From positions 248,001 through 312,000 of the forward strand of contig NZ_FOTQ01000001.1 in NCBI RefSeq assembly GCF_900114635.1: a stretch of DNA of 64,000 nt. The letters are read 5' to 3'. The translations under genes and the position numbers were made by a program. Positions 23,517 through 31,936 of the stretch are shown piece by piece. Under the pieces are notes generated by a model. That model was not told where the DNA came from. It saw only the letters and a list, made by a program, of their open reading frames with translations, and searched no databases. Numbering within the stretch: position 1 is the first letter of the stretch; each line of letters starts with the position of its first letter. Source of the stretch: Shimia aestuarii. Its GTDB lineage: Bacteria; Pseudomonadota; Alphaproteobacteria; Rhodobacterales; Rhodobacteraceae.

Positions 23517-25484
23517 ATGTCGCAGACGCAGAAAGACCGCCCCTGGCTCATCCGAACCTATGCCGGCCATTCCACCGCCAAGGCGTCCAACGCGCTTTAT
23601 CGCTCCAACCTTGAAAAGGGTCAGACCGGTCTTTCGGTGGCTTTCGATCTGCCCACCCAGACCGGCTATGACAGCGATCACGTCCTGTCGCGCGGGGAAG
23701 TGGGCAAGGTGGGCGTGCCCGTCTGCCACCTCGGCGACATGCGCACCCTGTTTGACGAGATTCCGCTCGAACAGATGAACACTTCGATGACGATCAACGC
23801 CACCGCCCCGTGGCTTCTGGCGCTCTACATCGCCGTGGCCGAAGAGCAGGGCGCCGACGTTTCCAAGCTTCAGGGCACCGTCCAGAACGACCTGATCAAG
23901 GAATACCTGTCGCGCGGCACTTATATCTGCCCGCCCGCCCCATCGCTCAAGATGATCGCGGACGTGGCCGAGTATTGCTATACCAACGTGCCGAAATGGA
24001 ACCCGATGAACGTGTGTTCCTATCACCTGCAAGAGGCCGGCGCGACGCCCGAACAGGAACTGGCCTTTGCCCTCGCCACAGCCATCGCCGTGCTGGATGC
24101 GCTGAAACCGCGCGTTCCCGCAGAAGACTTCCCGGCGCTTGCGGGCCGTATCTCGTTCTTCGTCAACGCCGGTATCCGTTTCGTCACCGAAATGTGCAAG
24201 ATGCGCGCCTTCGTCGATCTCTGGGACGAGATCCTCGAAACCCGCTATGGCGTCGACAACCCGAAATTCCGCCGCTTCCGCTATGGTGTTCAGGTCAACT
24301 CGCTCGGCTTGACCGAACAGCAGCCCGAAAACAACGTCTACCGCATCCTGATCGAGATGCTGGCCGTGACCCTGTCGAAAAAGGCCCGCGCCCGCGCGGT
24401 TCAGCTTCCCGCATGGAACGAGGCCCTTGGCCTGCCCCGCCCCTGGGACCAGCAATGGTCGATGCGCATGCAACAGATCATGGCCTTTGAAACCGACCTT
24501 CTGGAATATGACGACCTGTTCGACGGCAATCCCGCCGTTGACCGTAAGGTCGAGGAATTGAAGGAAGGCGCCCGCCACGAGCTCGCCAATCTCGAAAGCA
24601 TGGGCGGCGCCATCGACGCAATCGACTACATGAAGTCCCGCCTTGTCGATTCCAACGCGGACCGCCTGAACCGGATCGAAGCCGGGGAAACCGTGGTCGT
24701 CGGCGTGAACAAGTTTCAGAAGGGCGAAGTTTCGCCGCTGATGACCGGCGATGGCGGCATCATGGTGGTGGACCCCGCCGTGGAACAGGAACAGATCGAC
24801 CGCCTGAACGCATGGCGCGCCGAGCGCGACAGCACCGCCGTCGAAAAGGCGTTGGCCGACCTGCGCGCCGCCGCGCAAGCCGGGCAAAACGTTATGCCCG
24901 CGTCGATCGCCGCCGCCAAGGCCGGTGTCACCACCGGGGAATGGGCCGCGCAGATGCGCGTCATCCATGGCGAATACCGTGGCCCCACCGGCGTGTCCGG
25001 ATCGCCCTCGAACAAGACCGAAGGGCTGGACGATATCCGCACCGCCGTCGACGCGGTCTCGGACAAACTGGGCCGCCGCCTCAAGTTCGTGATCGGCAAA
25101 CCCGGTCTTGACGGTCACTCCAACGGCGCCGAACAGATCGCCTTCCGGGCCCGCGATTGCGGCATGGACATCACCTATGACGGCATCCGCCTCACGCCCG
25201 AGGAAATCGTCGCCAAGGCTCTCGAGGACAAGGCACATGTCGTCGGGCTTTCGATCCTGTCCGGCAGCCATATCCCGCTGGTTGAAGACCTGATGCAACG
25301 TATGCGCGACGAAGGGCTGGGCGATACGCCGGTCATCGTCGGCGGCATTATTCCCGACGAAGACGCCGACCGTCTGCGCGCCATGGGTGTGGCACGGGTT
25401 TATACGCCGAAAGATTTCGAATTGAATACGATCATGATGGATATCGTAACTTTGGCAGATCCCAAGGCAGTAGCCGCCGAATAA
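23517..25484 (+). CDS. ecm: Ethylmalonyl-CoA mutase
   Basis: Adenosylcobalamin-dependent mutase of 655 residues that converts (2R)-ethylmalonyl-CoA to methylsuccinyl-CoA. The TIM-barrel mutase domain starts with AYAGHSTAKASNALYRSNLEKG. The C-terminal B12 domain (from about residue 520) has GLDGHSNG with the cobalt-ligating His, SILSGSHI and VGGIIP. Single-chain form and length fit Ecm/MeaA rather than heterodimeric methylmalonyl-CoA mutase. Its presence beside ccr supports this. A terminator follows. Confidence 0.95.
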   Translation: MSQTQKDRPWLIRTYAGHSTAKASNALYRSNLEKGQTGLSVAFDLPTQTGYDSDHVLSRGEVGKVGVPVCHLGDMRTLFDEIPLEQMNTSMTINATAPWLLALYIAVAEEQGADVSKLQGTVQNDLIKEYLSRGTYICPPAPSLKMIADVAEYCYTNVPKWNPMNVCSYHLQEAGATPEQELAFALATAIAVLDALKPRVPAEDFPALAGRISFFVNAGIRFVTEMCKMRAFVDLWDEILETRYGVDNPKFRRFRYGVQVNSLGLTEQQPENNVYRILIEMLAVTLSKKARARAVQLPAWNEALGLPRPWDQQWSMRMQQIMAFETDLLEYDDLFDGNPAVDRKVEELKEGARHELANLESMGGAIDAIDYMKSRLVDSNADRLNRIEAGETVVVGVNKFQKGEVSPLMTGDGGIMVVDPAVEQEQIDRLNAWRAERDSTAVEKALADLRAAAQAGQNVMPASIAAAKAGVTTGEWAAQMRVIHGEYRGPTGVSGSPSNKTEGLDDIRTAVDAVSDKLGRRLKFVIGKPGLDGHSNGAEQIAFRARDCGMDITYDGIRLTPEEIVAKALEDKAHVVGLSILSGSHIPLVEDLMQRMRDEGLGDTPVIVGGIIPDEDADRLRAMGVARVYTPKDFELNTIMMDIVTLADPKAVAAE

Positions 25485-25516
25485 AGACGCCAAAGCGCAT
25501 CAAACTAATTCTAATT

Positions 25517-25549
25517 GGCTCTATTCGGATACCGAATAGGGCCTTTTTT
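25517..25549 (+). terminator. Terminator after ecm
   Basis: A 12-bp stem with one wobble pair (GGCTCTATTCGG / CCGAATAGGGCC, three-base loop) is followed directly by six T. Confidence 0.92.
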
Positions 25550-25630
25550 CGGACTGACACAAATTGGCCCCTGTATATCGACTCGGCGATATTGGAAAAA
25601 AGCATGAAAGGAACAAGCGAGAGGGAAGCC

Positions 25631-25945
25631 ATGAAACTGGATGGAATGTCCGCCGACGAATTGATCGCGCTCAAAGAGCGGATTGACGCGCAATTGCTCA
25701 AACTCGAAGCTGAACGCAAGGAAAACGCGCTCAAGGCCATCAGGGAAGCTGCCGAAAAACACGGCTACACACTTGATGAAATTGCCTCCATCGCAGGCAA
25801 GCGCAAGGGCGCACTGGCCAAAGGTGTCCCGAAATACGTTCATCCCCAAGACCCCACGACCACCTGGACCGGAAAGGGCCGCAAACCAAAGTGGTTTGAC
25901 GAGGCGCTGGCTGCCGGGATCACACCGGACCAGATGGAACTCTGA
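25631..25945 (+). CDS. H-NS family nucleoid-associated protein
   Basis: The 104-residue protein has an N-terminal coiled-coil oligomerisation region (DELIALKERIDAQLLKLEAERKE would be part of it) and a C-terminal H-NS DNA-binding motif seen as WTGKGRKPKWF. This is the small alphaproteobacterial H-NS type that includes HvrA/Spb, a regulator of photosynthesis and nitrogen genes in Rhodobacter. ATG at 25631 follows GAGGGAAG. It is a single gene after the ecm terminator. The regulon cannot be inferred. Confidence 0.9.
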   Translation: MKLDGMSADELIALKERIDAQLLKLEAERKENALKAIREAAEKHGYTLDEIASIAGKRKGALAKGVPKYVHPQDPTTTWTGKGRKPKWFDEALAAGITPDQMEL

Positions 25946-26000
25946 TCCCCAGCTTGCTCCGACTCGGGGCATGGGGCACAATCAGACCAAGAGGTGCCCC

Positions 26001-26279
26001 ATGTCCTTCATAGCGTTTTCCGTAAAGATAACCGGACGGGTTCAGGGCGTCGCATTTCGCAACTGGACCCAATCCCGCGCCCGGTCGCTGGGTTTGGCAG
26101 GCTGGGTGCAGAATGACCCGACCGGCTCGGTCAGCGCTTTCGTGCAAGGCCCCAAGACCAACGTCGAAACCCTGCTCAACGATCTCTGGTCCGGACCTGC
26201 CGCCGCCTCGGTGCGCGATGTGCAATCCTCCAAGGCCACGCCCGACGACAGCCTGACTGGGTTCTCCATCCTGCGCTGA
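26001..26279 (+). CDS. acyP: Acylphosphatase
   Basis: Small cytoplasmic enzyme of 92 residues that hydrolyses acyl phosphates. The catalytic pair is present: Arg20 in GRVQGVAFR and Asn38 in GWVQNDPTG. The start at 26001 follows a GAGG site. The C-terminal part retains the family GFSILR strand. Spacing to H-NS is 55 bases and to deoD 76 bases. Confidence 0.93.
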   Translation: MSFIAFSVKITGRVQGVAFRNWTQSRARSLGLAGWVQNDPTGSVSAFVQGPKTNVETLLNDLWSGPAAASVRDVQSSKATPDDSLTGFSILR

Positions 26280-26355
26280 CGCCCCTTCCCCCTTGCGCAA
26301 AGGCCCGGCTTGCCTTCATCTTGTGGCTCTGAAAACTTTTGCGCGAGGCATCCCC

Positions 26356-27066
26356 ATGACCATCCATATCGGCGCCGAACCGGGCCAGATTGCTGAAACT
26401 GTCCTTTTGCCGGGGGATCCATACCGGGCGAAATGGGCGGCTGAAACGTTTTTAAAAGACGTGGAATGCGTCAACCAGGTGCGCGGGATGCTCGGCTTTA
26501 CGGGAACGTGGAATGGCCATCGCGTCACCATTCACGGGTCGGGCATGGGTATGCCGTCGCTGTCGATCTATGCCAATGAGCTGATCACGTCCTACAATGC
26601 CCAGACCCTGATCCGCATCGGATCCTGTGGGGGCATGCAAAAATCGGTGAACGTACGTGACGTGATCATCGCTATGACCGCCACGTCGATTTCAACCCCC
26701 TCGCGCGGCATCTTCAAGGAAATCAATTTTGCGCCATGCGCCGATTACGGCCTCCTGCGCGCCGCCGCCGACGCCGCCGTGGCGCGCGGCACACCGACCC
26801 ATGTGGGCGGCATCTATTCTTCGGACGTGTTCTATGACGAACGCCCCGACCTCAATGAACAGATGATCCGCCACGGCATCCTTGGAGTCGAAATGGAAGC
26901 AGCCGAACTTTACAACCTCGCCGCCCGCCATGGCCGGCGTGCCTTGGCCGTGCTCACCGTCTCAGACCACCTGATCACACACGAGGCGCTTCCCTCCGAA
27001 GACCGCGAAAAGACCTTTGGAGATATGGTCGAAATCGCGCTAGAGGCCGCTTTCGCCAGCCAGTAA
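26356..27066 (+). CDS. deoD: Purine-nucleoside phosphorylase, DeoD type
   Basis: Hexameric-type phosphorylase of 236 residues that splits purine (deoxy)nucleosides into base and (deoxy)ribose-1-phosphate. The start [21 protein letters not shown], the RIGSCGGMQ phosphate loop, EMEAAELY for ribose binding and TVSDHL with the catalytic Asp are all seen. ATG at 26356 is chosen over an upstream frame extension. It overlaps the 3' end of the converging LysR gene by 27 bases. It could use nucleosides brought in by the BMP transporter. Confidence 0.95.
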   Translation: MTIHIGAEPGQIAETVLLPGDPYRAKWAAETFLKDVECVNQVRGMLGFTGTWNGHRVTIHGSGMGMPSLSIYANELITSYNAQTLIRIGSCGGMQKSVNVRDVIIAMTATSISTPSRGIFKEINFAPCADYGLLRAAADAAVARGTPTHVGGIYSSDVFYDERPDLNEQMIRHGILGVEMEAAELYNLAARHGRRALAVLTVSDHLITHEALPSEDREKTFGDMVEIALEAAFASQ

Positions 27067-27921
27067 CCGCAACAATGCCTGCAAGGGCGGCGAAGCTTTG
27101 CCGCCCTTCTTTCCCAATTCCAACCATCGCGGCAATACGGCCCGCGTTTCGAACGGTGCCACCAAGGCGCCGCTCTCGAGATGCCGCGCCACCAACGCGC
27201 CGTGCCCCATCAGCACCCCGGCGCCATGCACCGCCTCTTCCACGGCCAGCGCATAAAGTGAATAGACCGGCCCCTTCACGCCAGCACATGTGCCCGCCGC
27301 AGCCAGCCACGTCTCCCAGTCCCGGTCCCAAACCGCATCCGACAGGCACGCCACGCCAGCCAGATCACCCACATCGCGTAACTGCGCGGCCACCTGCGGT
27401 GCGCAAACCGGAAAGATCTCGTCCTTTTCGATCCGCGTGCCGTCTCCGGCGCCGTAAAACACCGTCAAATCGAACGGCTCGCGCGCCATGTTCGGCGGTT
27501 GCTCCATCGCCGTGACCGATATCTCCACGTCGGGCAACGCCGCCCGGATAGCAGGCAGGCGCGGGGACAGCCAGAGCTGGGCAATCGCGGGCAAGGCCGC
27601 CACGTGCAACCGCCCCGGTGCCGCCGCTTCCCGCAAGGCGCCCACAGCCCCGCCCATGGCATCAAAGGCCGCACTCAACTCGGGCAACACCCGCGCCCCG
27701 ACCCGGCTCAGCACGACGCCCTGCGCGCGCCGCTCGAACAACGCCGCCCCACACCAATCCTCAAGCGTCTTGATCTGCTGCGCCACGGCGCCCGGCGTCA
27801 CGCACAACTCATCCGCCGCGCGGGCAAACCCGCCCAGCCGCGCCGCCGCCTCAAAGGCGCGCAAGGCCGTCATCGGAGGCCCCTTGGGCCGGGGAGGCAG
27901 CACCGCCATCTGATTACCCAT
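27040..27921 (-). CDS. LysR-family transcriptional regulator (GcvA-like)
   Basis: The 293-residue regulator has an N-terminal winged helix ([20 protein letters not shown], then [13 protein letters not shown]) and a periplasmic-binding-like effector domain. The sequence is closest in style to GcvA/AmpR-type LysR proteins. Start at 27921 is likely; 27909 is possible. It is divergent from the SHMT-like gene, the usual layout for a LysR protein that controls its neighbour. A perfect CATAGT-TTT-ACTATG palindrome lies at its start. Confidence 0.88.
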   Translation of the reverse strand: MGNQMAVLPPRPKGPPMTALRAFEAAARLGGFARAADELCVTPGAVAQQIKTLEDWCGAALFERRAQGVVLSRVGARVLPELSAAFDAMGGAVGALREAAAPGRLHVAALPAIAQLWLSPRLPAIRAALPDVEISVTAMEQPPNMAREPFDLTVFYGAGDGTRIEKDEIFPVCAPQVAAQLRDVGDLAGVACLSDAVWDRDWETWLAAAGTCAGVKGPVYSLYALAVEEAVHGAGVLMGHGALVARHLESGALVAPFETRAVLPRWLELGKKGGKASPPLQALLRLLAGESGL

Positions 27922-27933
27922 AGTTTTACTATG
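27919..27933. promoter_or_regulatory. Palindrome between lysR and the SHMT-like gene
   Basis: CATAGT and ACTATG flank TTT, a perfect 15-base dyad in the 90-base divergent promoter region. It overlaps the proposed lysR start codon, so it could be an autoregulatory operator; the lysR start may then be at 27909. Confidence 0.45.
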
Positions 27934-28011
27934 CCTAATTATCATGAAATCTGGTTTGCGCCCAGCCCGCTTTCACGGTCCAATCCAAAACAAGTCAAAC
28001 CGGAGCCCATC

Positions 28012-29352
28012 ATGTCCCATCTTACTCCCCGCCCCTGGGTGCCTGCCACCTGCGAAACCCTGATACAGCGCATTGCCCAAGACACCGCGCAGGCGAGCAG
28101 CACGGAGATCGCCAATCGTCTGACAGCACTGGCAGATCAGAACCGTCAGATCCACGAACAGGACTGCTTCAACCTCAACCCGGCGACCAATGTCATGAAC
28201 CCGGCCGCCGAGGCCCTGCTCGCCTCCGGCCTCGGCTCGCGCCCGTCGCTGGGCTATCCAGGCGACAAGTACGAAATGGGGCTTGAGGCGATGGAGGAAA
28301 TCGAAGTCATCGCCGCCGAGCTCTGCGCCGAGGTTTTCGAGGCGCAATACGCCGAAATTCGCGTCCCCTCGGGCGCGATTGCCAATCTCTACGGCTTCAT
28401 GTCGTTCTGCAAACCGGGGGATGCCATCATCACGCCGCCGGCCGAGGTCGGCGGCCACGTCACCCACCATGCCGCCGGCTGCGCAGGCCTTTACGGGCTG
28501 GAAAGCCACGCCGCCCCGGTAAATGCAGATGGTTATACTGTCGATCTCGACGGGCTGGCCGCGCTGGCCCGCAAGGTCAAGCCTGCGCTCATCACCATCG
28601 GCGGCTCTCTGAACCTTCTGGAACATCCCGTCGCCGAGATCCGGGCCATTGCCGATGAGGTTGGTGCGCATGTGCTGTTCGACGCGGCCCATCAATGCGG
28701 CATGATCGCGGGCAAGGCATGGAAAAACCCGCTCGCCGAGGGCGCGCATATGATGACGATGAGCACCTACAAGTCGCTCGGCGGCCCACCCTCGGGCCTG
28801 ATCGTCACCAACGAGCCCGAGGTCGCCCGGCGGCTCGATGCCATTGCCTTTCCCGGCATGACTGCCAACTTCGACGCGGCCAAATCCGCAGCCCTTGCCA
28901 TGACCATGCTTGACTGGCGCGATTTCGGGCCCGCCTATGCACAGGCAATGATCGACATGAGCACCGCGCTGGCCGCCGCGCTTCAGGCCGAAGGCATCGC
29001 GTGTTTTGAAACCCATGACGGCCCCACCCGGTCGCATCAATTCGCGGTGCTGGCGGCCCCCTTTGGCGGTGGGCAGACCGCGTCAAAAACCCTGCGCAAG
29101 GCCGGTTTCCTTGCCTGCGGGATCGGCCTGCCGGTAGATGCGGTCACGGGTGACATGAACGGCCTACGTATCGGCACGCCCGAGCTCGTGCGCTGGGGCA
29201 TGGGCGCAGAACACGCCCCCGAGTTGGCCGCACGCATTGCCGCCGCCCTGCGCGCCAACGCGCCCGAAAGCCTTGCCTCCGAAACCGCTGCATGGCGCGC
29301 CACGTTCGATCAGCTGCATTTCATTCACGGCGGGGACGCTCCCGCCCGATGA
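28012..29352 (+). CDS. SHMT-like PLP-dependent aldolase/hydroxymethyltransferase
   Basis: The 446-residue protein has the serine hydroxymethyltransferase fold: SLGYPGDKYEMG corresponds to the glycyl loop, FDAAHQCGMIAG to the PLP-Asp/His segment, and MSTYKSLGGPPSG carries the Schiff-base lysine. It is clearly diverged from housekeeping GlyA, so a special substrate such as alpha-methylserine, threonine or another beta-hydroxy amino acid is likely. The ATG at 28012 has GGAG upstream. Divergent LysR suggests substrate-induced control. Confidence 0.78.
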   Translation: MSHLTPRPWVPATCETLIQRIAQDTAQASSTEIANRLTALADQNRQIHEQDCFNLNPATNVMNPAAEALLASGLGSRPSLGYPGDKYEMGLEAMEEIEVIAAELCAEVFEAQYAEIRVPSGAIANLYGFMSFCKPGDAIITPPAEVGGHVTHHAAGCAGLYGLESHAAPVNADGYTVDLDGLAALARKVKPALITIGGSLNLLEHPVAEIRAIADEVGAHVLFDAAHQCGMIAGKAWKNPLAEGAHMMTMSTYKSLGGPPSGLIVTNEPEVARRLDAIAFPGMTANFDAAKSAALAMTMLDWRDFGPAYAQAMIDMSTALAAALQAEGIACFETHDGPTRSHQFAVLAAPFGGGQTASKTLRKAGFLACGIGLPVDAVTGDMNGLRIGTPELVRWGMGAEHAPELAARIAAALRANAPESLASETAAWRATFDQLHFIHGGDAPAR

Positions 29353-29389
29353 TCGGGCCAGCAAGCTGACCCGGCATCGGTTGGGCCGG

Positions 29390-29419
29390 GCCCTGGACCC
29401 GCAAGAGCGGGCCCAGGGC
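29390..29419. repeat. Long GC-rich hairpin downstream of the SHMT-like gene
   Basis: A 13-bp stem with one wobble (GCCCTGGACCCGC / GCGGGCCCAGGGC, loop AAGA) lies 38 bases after the stop. There is no T run immediately after it, so it is either a non-canonical terminator or part of a dispersed intergenic repeat together with the motif at 29445. Confidence 0.5.
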
Positions 29420-29444
29420 GGCGGCGCGCGTGCGCGCCTTGTTT

Positions 29445-29466
29445 GAGTATTTTTGGCAAAATGAAG
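29445..29466 (+). repeat. Dispersed GTATTTTTGG intergenic motif, copy 1
   Basis: GAGTATTTTTGGCAAAATGA followed by AG. Related sequences occur on the minus strand at 42069 and 62651. All three are intergenic. Confidence 0.5.
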
Positions 29467-29508
29467 ACAGGGCGCGGTGGCTTAACCTGTGGGGAAACGC
29501 CGCCTCAT

Positions 29509-29552
29509 ACCGACGCAATACCGACGTGAAACCGATGCATGACCGATCGCGG
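29509..29552 (+). repeat. Four-unit 11-bp repeat array, copy B
   Basis: Units start at 29509, 29520, 29531 and 29542: ACCGACGCAAT, ACCGACGTGAA, ACCGATGCATG, ACCGATCGCGG. Spacing is exactly 11 bases, as in copies A and C. TTAACC motifs flank the array on both sides. The 280-base gap holding it contains no gene. Confidence 0.75.
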
Positions 29553-29632
29553 TTTCGCCTGTTAACCAGGGCAATCGCACCGGATTCGCGCCGCTTGCGC
29601 CACCCTGCCGGGAACGGATGCGCAAGGCTTTG

Positions 29633-30481
29633 TTAACCAAGCCCATGGCTGCGGTCATACCCGTTGACCGGAGGTGGGGTCCAATCCTGCAGAGCTTTTA
29701 TTGCCGGTTCAAACACCTCGACCAGCAATGGGTGGCAGGTCGCGCTGTCTGAGCTGTGCTCGGTCGAGCAATCCCCTCCGGGACAGGCACTCAACGCCCC
29801 CAGCAGGTCGATTTCCGCAAAGAATTCAAGGTAGTCGCCGGGCCGCACAGGACTGGCCTTCATGAAATATTGCCCGGTATCGCGAGTAAAGCCGGTGCAC
29901 ATGAAGACATTGAGCACGTCATGCACCTGCCGCTCGGCCACCTTCGGATCAAGCCCGGTTTCATCGGCCAGTGCCCGCGTCAGGTTGGAATGGCAGCAAT
30001 GGTGATACTGGCTCCCGGACAGGAGATTGCCGGTATAAGGATCACAGCGCGTGCCGATCACGTCATGCACCGATCCGCCCCATTCATCCTTTCCATACCA
30101 TTCCAGTGTATCCTCCACGATTGTCGCCATCGGCCTGAGCGCCGGGAAAGAGGACCACATCCGCATGCCTGTTGTCAGGTGCGTGCCATGCAAGGCGCGG
30201 GTCTTGCCGGAATAGAACCTTTCGTTGAGATCCTGAGCGTTCCACAGGTTCAGGTCGCCCACCTGCGGCCCATCGACCGAGGAAATGCGAAAAAACTGCC
30301 CTGCGGGGACCGTAAAGCACCGCGCCTCCCTCGCAGGGACAAGCACCTCGCCCACTTTTCGCGCCGTTGCACGCGCTGTTTGGTAAAGTGCCATGGGTGG
30401 CACAGGCAGGGTCTCGTTCGGGTAACAGATGACGGGCTTGATCGCGCGGCGCGCGGCGGCATCCTCGGGAATGTGGGCCAT
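29633..30481 (-). CDS. DUF1989 / urea carboxylase-associated protein
   Basis: The 282-residue protein belongs to the DUF1989 family, often encoded with urea amidolyase: FFRISSVDGPQVGDLNLWNA and RFYSGKTRALHGTHLTTG are its core blocks. No urea carboxylase lies in the window. A Cys/His-rich middle (YHHCCHSNL, MCTGFTRD) could bind metal. ATG at 30481 follows AAGGGA. It lies 63 bases downstream of the ornithine decarboxylase gene on the same strand and is probably co-transcribed, so a role in amine or guanidino-compound metabolism is possible but inferred. Confidence 0.78.
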   Translation of the reverse strand: MAHIPEDAAARRAIKPVICYPNETLPVPPMALYQTARATARKVGEVLVPAREARCFTVPAGQFFRISSVDGPQVGDLNLWNAQDLNERFYSGKTRALHGTHLTTGMRMWSSFPALRPMATIVEDTLEWYGKDEWGGSVHDVIGTRCDPYTGNLLSGSQYHHCCHSNLTRALADETGLDPKVAERQVHDVLNVFMCTGFTRDTGQYFMKASPVRPGDYLEFFAEIDLLGALSACPGGDCSTEHSSDSATCHPLLVEVFEPAIKALQDWTPPPVNGYDRSHGLG

Positions 30482-30544
30482 TCGGGGGGCTCCCTTGTTG
30501 CGAACTCCCCCGAATGAACCCTCCCTCCCCAGGATTGGCAAGCC

Positions 30545-31720
30545 TCAGATGACGATCACATCCAGCGGCGGGAAGCCGTTGAATCCGATCGTGGCATAGG
30601 TCGACGTGTAGGCACCGCAGTTGCGGATCACGATCCGGTCCCCGGATTTCAACCCCAGCGGCAGTTGTACGGGTTGTTTTTCGTACAGAACATCGACGCT
30701 GTCACAGGACGGGCCGGCCAGCACGCAAGGCCCAGTGTCCTCGTGGTCGCGCTCAGTAAGAAACTGGTAACGGATCGCCTCGTCCATGGTTTCTGCCAAC
30801 CCGGAGAACTTGCCAATGTCGAGATAGACCCAGCGGTGCAGATCGTTGTCCGACTTGCGGCTGACCAGAAGAACCTCGGCGGCAATCGCACCGCATTCCC
30901 CCACCAGACCACGGCCCGGCTCGGCCATCACATGTGCGACATCACCAAAACGGGTCGCGATTTGTCCCATGACTTCAGCGGCATAGGAGGTCGCACCCTG
31001 TACTTCCACGCCGTAAAACGCCGGGAAGCCGCCACCGATGTTGAGCACCGACAGGTCATGACCGGCCGCTTTCGCGTCAGCCCAGACACCCGCCACCTGA
31101 TCCAGAATGGGGGCCCACATCGCGGCGCGCCGTGTCTGCGAGCCGACATGGAATGATACGCCCACCGGGCACAGGCCCAGTGACACCGCATAATCCATGA
31201 GAGACACCGCTTTGCCCGGTGCGCAGCCGAATTTGCGGGTCAGTGGCCAGTCGGCCTCGGTGGCCTCGACGATCAGGCGCACATAGACACTGGCACCCGG
31301 CGCGAACTCCGCGAGCTTGTCCAGTTCTTCTTCGGCATCAACCGCGAAAAGCTCCACACCTGCCCCATAAGCAAAAGCAATGTCGGCAGGTTTCTTGACG
31401 GTATTGCCAAAGGACACATGCGCAGGCGCAGCCCCTGCGGCAAGGCACATCTCGATCTCGGCGCGGCTCGCGGCATCAAAGCGGCTGCCCAGCGCGCAGA
31501 GCGTCTTCAGGATTTCCGGCGCCGGGTTTGCCTTGACCGCATAGTGGATGACAGCCCGCCCCAGACCCGCCTTGAGCGCACCGTACTGGCGGGCAACGGC
31601 CTCGGTATCCAGAACCAACGTCGGGCGTTCAAAACGGTTTTGCAGGATGAAAGCTTCTGCGCGTGAAATACCACGCGACTCGTGATCGGGGGCGAAAGCC
31701 CCGGTTGCGTATGCGTACAT
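30545..31720 (-). CDS. Ornithine decarboxylase-type PLP enzyme (fold type III)
   Basis: The 391-residue enzyme has an alanine-racemase-like barrel with the PLP lysine in YAVKANP, HVGSQ, GGGFP and EPGRGLVGE for phosphate binding, and GPSCDSVD carrying the catalytic Cys and the substrate Asp. The CDSVD form favours ornithine (or lysine) decarboxylase over diaminopimelate or carboxynorspermidine decarboxylases. It would make putrescine. The long structured leader upstream resembles the alphaproteobacterial speF leader RNA. GGAG precedes the start. Confidence 0.88.
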   Translation of the reverse strand: MYAYATGAFAPDHESRGISRAEAFILQNRFERPTLVLDTEAVARQYGALKAGLGRAVIHYAVKANPAPEILKTLCALGSRFDAASRAEIEMCLAAGAAPAHVSFGNTVKKPADIAFAYGAGVELFAVDAEEELDKLAEFAPGASVYVRLIVEATEADWPLTRKFGCAPGKAVSLMDYAVSLGLCPVGVSFHVGSQTRRAAMWAPILDQVAGVWADAKAAGHDLSVLNIGGGFPAFYGVEVQGATSYAAEVMGQIATRFGDVAHVMAEPGRGLVGECGAIAAEVLLVSRKSDNDLHRWVYLDIGKFSGLAETMDEAIRYQFLTERDHEDTGPCVLAGPSCDSVDVLYEKQPVQLPLGLKSGDRIVIRNCGAYTSTYATIGFNGFPPLDVIVI

Positions 31721-31724
31721 TGGT

Positions 31725-31855
31725 CATCTCCAAAAGACCTGACCCGGCGGGTCAAAACTCAAAGGGAGACGTTACCGTCGCTACGTAACTTGGGGGCGAC
31801 CCTTACGACAGAGGCGCGTGCGTTGGCGTCTTGATACGCCATATCGGGCCAAAGC
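31725..31855 (-). ncRNA. Structured leader of the ornithine decarboxylase gene (speF motif candidate)
   Basis: The 216-base leader on the minus strand folds into several hairpins: GGCGT/ACGCC at 31825-31840, GTTAC/GTAAC at 31771-31789 enclosed by AAGGG/CCCTT pairing, and GACCC/GGGTC at 31741-31753 just before the ribosome-binding site. Position upstream of an alphaproteobacterial COG0019 decarboxylase is exactly that of the Rfam speF RNA. A possible promoter (TTGATT, 17 bases, GATATG) lies at 31840-31868. Assignment is from context and memory of the motif, not a model search. Confidence 0.55.
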
Positions 31856-31900
31856 CAATTTCAATCAAGCATTTTCTTTTCAGCAACACACAATAATATT

Positions 31901-31922
31901 TTTCATATACTTTTCATATACT
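31901..31922. repeat. 11-bp exact tandem duplication
   Basis: TTTCATATACT occurs twice back to back in an AT-rich stretch between the FAD dehydrogenase stop and the decarboxylase leader. Function is unknown; it may simply be promoter-upstream DNA. Confidence 0.5.
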
Positions 31923-31936
31923 TGCAGGACAATCCC

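Noticed and set aside
23502-25493. A 663-codon minus-strand frame over ecm
   Set aside because: Antisense shadow; the plus-strand gene has complete mutase and B12 domains.
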